From Alloascoidea africana (Eukaryota > Ascomycota > Alloascoideomycetes > Alloascoideales > Alloascoideaceae): a DNA stretch of 64,000 nt. Below, one piece after another: positions 60,122 to 64,000 of the stretch. Numbering within the stretch: position 1 is the first letter of the stretch; each line of letters starts with the position of its first letter. Under the pieces are notes generated by a model. The model was given only the letters and a program-made list of their open reading frames with translations. It ran no database searches and was not told where the DNA came from. Position numbers and translations under genes: made by a program. The DNA lies in contig JAKTTT010000068.1 in NCBI GenBank assembly GCA_030581615.1, positions 1 to 64,000 on the forward strand, in the 5' to 3' direction.

Positions 60122-62053
60122 ATGAGAGAAGTTATCAGCATTAATGGTACGTTACACAGCGTTCCGTTGTCTGTTATGGATGTGTCCACGACCCAGATCC
60201 CGATGTGGATCAGAGCTAAGCGATGAAAGCTGATGATGCGTTTCCATTTCATCTTCCGCTCGAGATTGCCAATTCAATTATGTACAAAGTGGATTCTTTT
60301 CACATCTTCGGAGTTGGTACTGGGTTGTCGGCTCATAGTCCATCGTTTATCCAGTTTTCAGTGGGCCCTGCGTGCTGATATTTTGAACGGAATGCTAACA
60401 TTTTCTTGTCTCTCTAGTCGGCCAAGGTACGTTACCACCCCATTCAACAAATTAATAATGAAATAAAAAAAAAAATGGAAAAAAGGGGCCATAACGGTCC
60501 TTTTGCCAAAGGGCCTGCCACACACATGAGCAGTTTTGTAGCCCTCCCCGTCCAGTTTGTTCTAACCTGATGGGAATGTAGCTGGATGCCAGATTGGTAA
60601 CTCGTGTTGGGAGGTATGTATAATCAATCAAAACAACTGCACTGGCCACTTCTAACACAAATCCCCATAGTTGTATTGTCTTGAGCATGGTATTCAAGTA
60701 GGTATCGCGATGGAACTTTGGCACAAGAGAGCAATTACTAATGAGGCGACAGCCTGATGGATACCTCCAAGAAGGTCTTACTAGACCCAAGGGAGAAGAC
60801 GGGTTCAGCACTTTCTTTTCTGAAACTGGTATGTGCAGGTAGGCTTTTACAAAATCGTGTTATGCTGACCTTTCCTGGAAATAGGATCTGGTAAATTTGT
60901 TCCAAGAACCATCTACGTTGATTTGGAACCCAATGTGGTCGATGAGGTCAGAAATGGTACCTACAAGGACCTTTTCCATCCAGAGCAACTGATCACAGGC
61001 AAGGAGGATGCCGCCAACAACTATGCCCGTGGCCATTACACCGTGGGCAAGGAGCTGATTGACCAGGTCATGGACCGTGTCAGAAAGGTTGCGGACAACT
61101 GCGGTGGTCTTCAGGGGTTCCTCTTCACCCACTCGTTCGGCGGTGGTACCGGTTCCGGTTTTGGAGCTCTTCTGTTGGAGCAATTGTCTGTTGACTTTGG
61201 CAAAAAGTCCAAGTTGGAGTTTGCCGTGTACCCAGCACCTCAAGTTTCAACATCTGTTGTGGAGCCTTACAACTCTGTTTTGACCACACATACCACTCTA
61301 GAGCATTCGGACTGTACCTTTATGGTCGACAATGAGGCCATTTACAATATGTGCCGCCGTAATCTGGACATTGCCAGACCATCGCACGACAACCTGAACC
61401 GTATCATCTCCCAGGTGGTTTCCTCTGTGACGGCCTCGTTGAGATTCCCAGGATCGCTGAACGTGGACTTGAATGAGTTCCAGACAAACTTGGTTCCATA
61501 TCCAAGAATCCACTTCCCGTTGGTTTCCTATGCACCGGTGATCTCTGCATCCAAGGCACATCACGAATCGAACTCGATCCAGGAGATTACAAACGCCTGC
61601 TTCGAGCCCAGCAACCAGATGGTGAACTGCGAGCCCCGTAAGGGCAAGTACATGGCAACATGTTTGCTGTACCGTGGAGACGTTGTGAACCGTGAGGTGC
61701 AATCTGCCGTGGCCACGATCAAATCGAAGAAGACGATCCAGATGGTTGAGTGGTGTCCCACCGGTTTCAAGATTGGTATCTGCTACCAGCCCCCACAGTT
61801 TGTGCCAGGCGGAGATTTGGCCCAGGTCACCCGTGCTGTTTGCATGCTGTCCAACACGACGGCGATTGCGGACGCATGGACCAGGTTGGATCAGAAGTTT
61901 GATCTGATGTACGCCAAGCGGGCATTTGTCCACTGGTACGTTGGCGAGGGAATGGAAGAAGGCGAGTTCAGCGAGGCCAGAGAGGACTTGGCGGCTCTTG
62001 AGAAAGATTACGAAGAGGTCGCCGCGGATACCACGTACGAGGAGGAGTATTAG
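60122..62053 (+). CDS. TUB1: Alpha-tubulin (six exons, including a 9-nt microexon)
   Basis: Alpha-tubulin pairs with beta-tubulin to build microtubules. Exons are 60122-60146, 60418-60426, 60582-60613, 60671-60697, 60753-60828 and 60885-62053, giving 445 residues (447 in S. cerevisiae). Spliced, the N-terminus reads [22 protein letters not shown] then [14 protein letters not shown]. Exon 2 encodes just Val-Gly-Gln across its phases, including Gln11 of the nucleotide site. Introns are 271, 155, 57, 55 and 56 nt; donors are GTACGT (twice), GTATGT (twice) and GTAGGT, with CTAAC, CTAAT or CTGAC branch sites. The tubulin signature GGGTGSG is present, as is the catalytic loop Glu region. The tail is EEEY, ending in Tyr, unlike the Phe of many yeasts. 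Confidence 0.97.
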
Positions 62054-62841
62054 ATCTACAGTATTGCGAGAGAGAGATTGGTTTTTTCCTTTTTTTCGTC
62101 TTTTCAAACTTTCACTATTGTTTCCTGTTGTTTTTGTTTTTGTTTTTCCCGCGTTGTGTGTCTGAGCGAGAGCCGTTAACCTTACTAATTACCAGTCCGT
62201 TTAATAAAGGACCATACCCAATCTGCTGAGTTCCCGCAATATCTTGCACTTGAAAATCGATGACATCGTAATGTGTAAATGTGTGTCCGGACCCCAATAT
62301 ACACATGGCGGTGCTGTGCGCTGTGCGCCAAACACCCATGCACCCGCCTCCTGGAGCTGGGGGAAAACCACTCCTTTTTTTCTCACTTTTCTCTTTGGAC
62401 GATCTTTTCACCTCCCATCCAGTATACAAGTTGCCTTCAACCTCCCGCTGCCGTCTTTTCTGCCTGGTGATAAGAAAAGAGCAATTTTCATAGAGTAGAG
62501 GATTCTCCGACTCTTCTGTGTCCACTTTTCCGTCTTCGTCTGTTGCCACCAGTTGCGCACACAACACTGTGGTGTGTACAGTTCAAGAAATAGGTCTACT
62601 CAACCTTCTGTTTCTGTTCCCAGCTTCAACTCATCAAGACGAGCTTTTGACTAAGTCCTCGTCTCGTGTCCGTTATTGCACCTTCATCTTCCTGTCCTCG
62701 CGGTAACAGAAGAGACTCTTTTCCACGACTTTACCTGCTCCACTGGCTCCCCCACAACATTACCAGCAAGACGCTTCTAGTGACTAACCGCCAGACACAC
62801 TCACCTCCATATAATCATAATACTCCTTCACCATCTCCCCA
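62054..62841. other. TUB1 terminator side and CLG1 promoter
   Basis: 788 bp between two plus-strand genes. The start is T-rich with TTTTTGTT runs (62086-62150), as in yeast 3' ends. The rest is pyrimidine-rich toward the CLG1-like ATG, with a C/T/A leader and few G. No clear TATA. Confidence 0.4.
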
Positions 62842-64000
62842 ATGTCCAGCACCAAGACAAGCAGTACCTTGTGTACCTCCATCCCTTCCTCCTCGTCCTA
62901 CATCAAGTCTCTGTCCACAGCCGGTTCTTTCGATCAGCAACCGTACCAACCCCAGCGCTCGCATCATCACCAGCATCAGCGGATGTACGACATTCCATAC
63001 GAACATGCCCATGCCCGTATGACCACCACCTCCTTGCCCGCACAAGTCCAAGTCCAGGACACCATCCCCGTCCCCGTCCACTTCAACGCCCAGGCCATGG
63101 TAGGCTACTCGGCCCCTTCGTTCCACCCCTGGACCAGTAAGCCCCTGTCTCAACACAGGCGGCAGCACCAGTCGTTACCCCCTCTACAGATTCACTACGC
63201 TCCACCTCCCCCTATGGACCAATCATCTGCTATTGGTGGTTCGGGCCCCGACTACGACGTTCGTGAAATGGCAAAGTTCCTTTCCGTCATGGGCTACGGG
63301 ATCCTTAAACCTATGGAGACGCTGACTGGCAAGATGAAAACGGTCATGCAGTCAGTGCTTAGCGCCACAAGGTTACCAAAGTCCACTGTCATTCTGTCCC
63401 TGGTCTACCTGGCCCAGCGGAAATCTCTTGACGATCAGATGGTCCACTCACAGCTAAACTTGGATTTATCTTCGGAAGGTAAATCCATCGACTTGGAAAC
63501 CCAGGCATTCAAGATTATCATAATATCGCTGCTACTTGCGAACAAGTTTAACGATGACAACACTTTTACAAATAGATCCTGGTCCGATGCTACCCATATC
63601 CCTATTGCCGAAATCACTAGGATGGAACGTGAATGGCTGGCTCCTATAAAATGGAACCTACATTTGGATGAGAATGGCCGTAAAGGTTGGGAAAGATGGA
63701 ACGACTGTTGGGAGCTGTGGATGAAGAAGAGAGCTTCTAGAAGATCCGCTCCAACTTCCCCATCTTTCAACAACAGCTTTTCCCCTGTTTCTTCAAGATC
63801 GACCTATATCCCTTCTCCTCCTTCATACTCTATTCCCAAATGGTTTGAAGAGCAGCAGAGAAAACAACAAGAGAAGCAACAGCAACAACCTCATAAGCAG
63901 TCATCGTCTACGTCGTCTCTTTCTTCATCTTCAGGTTCAACCCAGTCGTTGATAACGTCTATTCCTGCTTCTCAAGAATCGCTACCTGCTCTTTTACCAC
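62842..64000 (+). CDS. CLG1: Pho85-type cyclin, CLG1-like, 5' part
   Basis: The frame from the ATG at 62842 is open to the right edge (386 codons seen), so the C-terminus is missing. A Pro/Gln/His-rich N-terminus is followed by a cyclin box from about residue 135: YDVREMAKFLSVMGYGIL, STVILSLVYLAQRKSL, AFKIIIISLLLANKFNDDNTFTNRSW and IPIAEITRMEREWLAPIKWNL. This matches S. cerevisiae Clg1, a cyclin-like partner of the Pho85 kinase linked to autophagy and ageing. A Gln/Ser-rich stretch begins after the cyclin box. Adjacent to TUB1 on the same strand, with no functional link implied. Confidence 0.85.
   Translation, partial: MSSTKTSSTLCTSIPSSSSYIKSLSTAGSFDQQPYQPQRSHHHQHQRMYDIPYEHAHARMTTTSLPAQVQVQDTIPVPVHFNAQAMVGYSAPSFHPWTSKPLSQHRRQHQSLPPLQIHYAPPPPMDQSSAIGGSGPDYDVREMAKFLSVMGYGILKPMETLTGKMKTVMQSVLSATRLPKSTVILSLVYLAQRKSLDDQMVHSQLNLDLSSEGKSIDLETQAFKIIIISLLLANKFNDDNTFTNRSWSDATHIPIAEITRMEREWLAPIKWNLHLDENGRKGWERWNDCWELWMKKRASRRSAPTSPSFNNSFSPVSSRSTYIPSPPSYSIPKWFEEQQRKQQEKQQQQPHKQSSSTSSLSSSSGSTQSLITSIPASQESLPALLP

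Noticed and set aside
60885-62053. CUG-Ser or CUG-Ala genetic code
   Set aside because: CTG falls at invariant leucines of alpha-tubulin (N-L-N-R, R-N-L-D, S-L-N-V, D-L-M-Y). Leu is the only sensible reading.
1-64000. Transposons, LTR elements, CRISPR arrays, rRNA
   Set aside because: I found no reverse transcriptase, integrase or transposase motifs, no paired long terminal repeats and no spaced direct repeats; the long repeats are all within coding frames of wall proteins.

Overview
The window is nuclear DNA from a budding yeast (Saccharomycotina). Every recognisable gene has a yeast counterpart: MTR4, SKI8, RAD24, CHM7, AGE2, SGT1, TIM54, MDM34, KIP3, CSR1, CAF120, GLK1, TUB1, RPS29, CLG1. 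Introns are short (mostly 54-70 nt), with CTAAC-type branch sites 10-20 nt before the 3' splice site. CTG stands at invariant leucines of alpha-tubulin (N-L-N-R, R-N-L-D, G-S-L-N-V, F-D-L-M-Y), so CUG means Leu and the CUG-Ser and CUG-Ala clades are excluded. At least nine genes carry introns, five of them in TUB1 alone, which is intron-rich for a budding yeast. I cannot name the genus.

Region 1 (1-14.5 kb) holds two giant cell-wall genes, tail to tail. The first (1-5013, +, 5' end outside the window) is an almost pure Ser/Gly/Pro/Asn repeat stalk with a GPI-type tail. The second (6550-14475, -) has a signal peptide, a Cys-containing N-terminal domain, about 2000 residues of Ser-rich stalk, an ALS/agglutinin-like adhesin domain near the C-terminus, an acidic Ser/Gly/Asn spacer and a GPI-type tail.

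Region 2 (16.5-33.2 kb) is dense housekeeping DNA: a GRX3/4-type glutaredoxin with a His-rich linker, RAD24, CAF120/SKG3, MTR4, CHM7, AGE2, SGT1 and TIM54. Region 3 (33.2-46 kb) has long intergenic stretches around a LOG-family enzyme, an FlbD-like Myb factor, a CSR1-like Sec14 protein, SKI8 and a kelch-BTB protein. Region 4 (46-54.5 kb) has MDM34, KIP3, a single-pass membrane protein, an F-box protein and a CFEM GPI protein. Region 5 (54.5-64 kb) has a zinc-ligand-poor RPS29, GLK1, a six-exon TUB1 and the 5' part of a CLG1-like cyclin that runs off the edge.

Themes: MTR4 and SKI8 both act with the RNA exosome; TUB1 and KIP3 are microtubule genes; CHM7, AGE2, MDM34, TIM54 and CSR1 concern membranes and organelles. 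No operon-like logic is expected or seen. Hexanucleotide microsatellites encoding two-residue repeats (GN, SG, HG, KS, EN, AQ, TE, NT) recur in many unrelated genes and in non-coding DNA. No transposon, LTR element, tRNA or rRNA gene was recognised.
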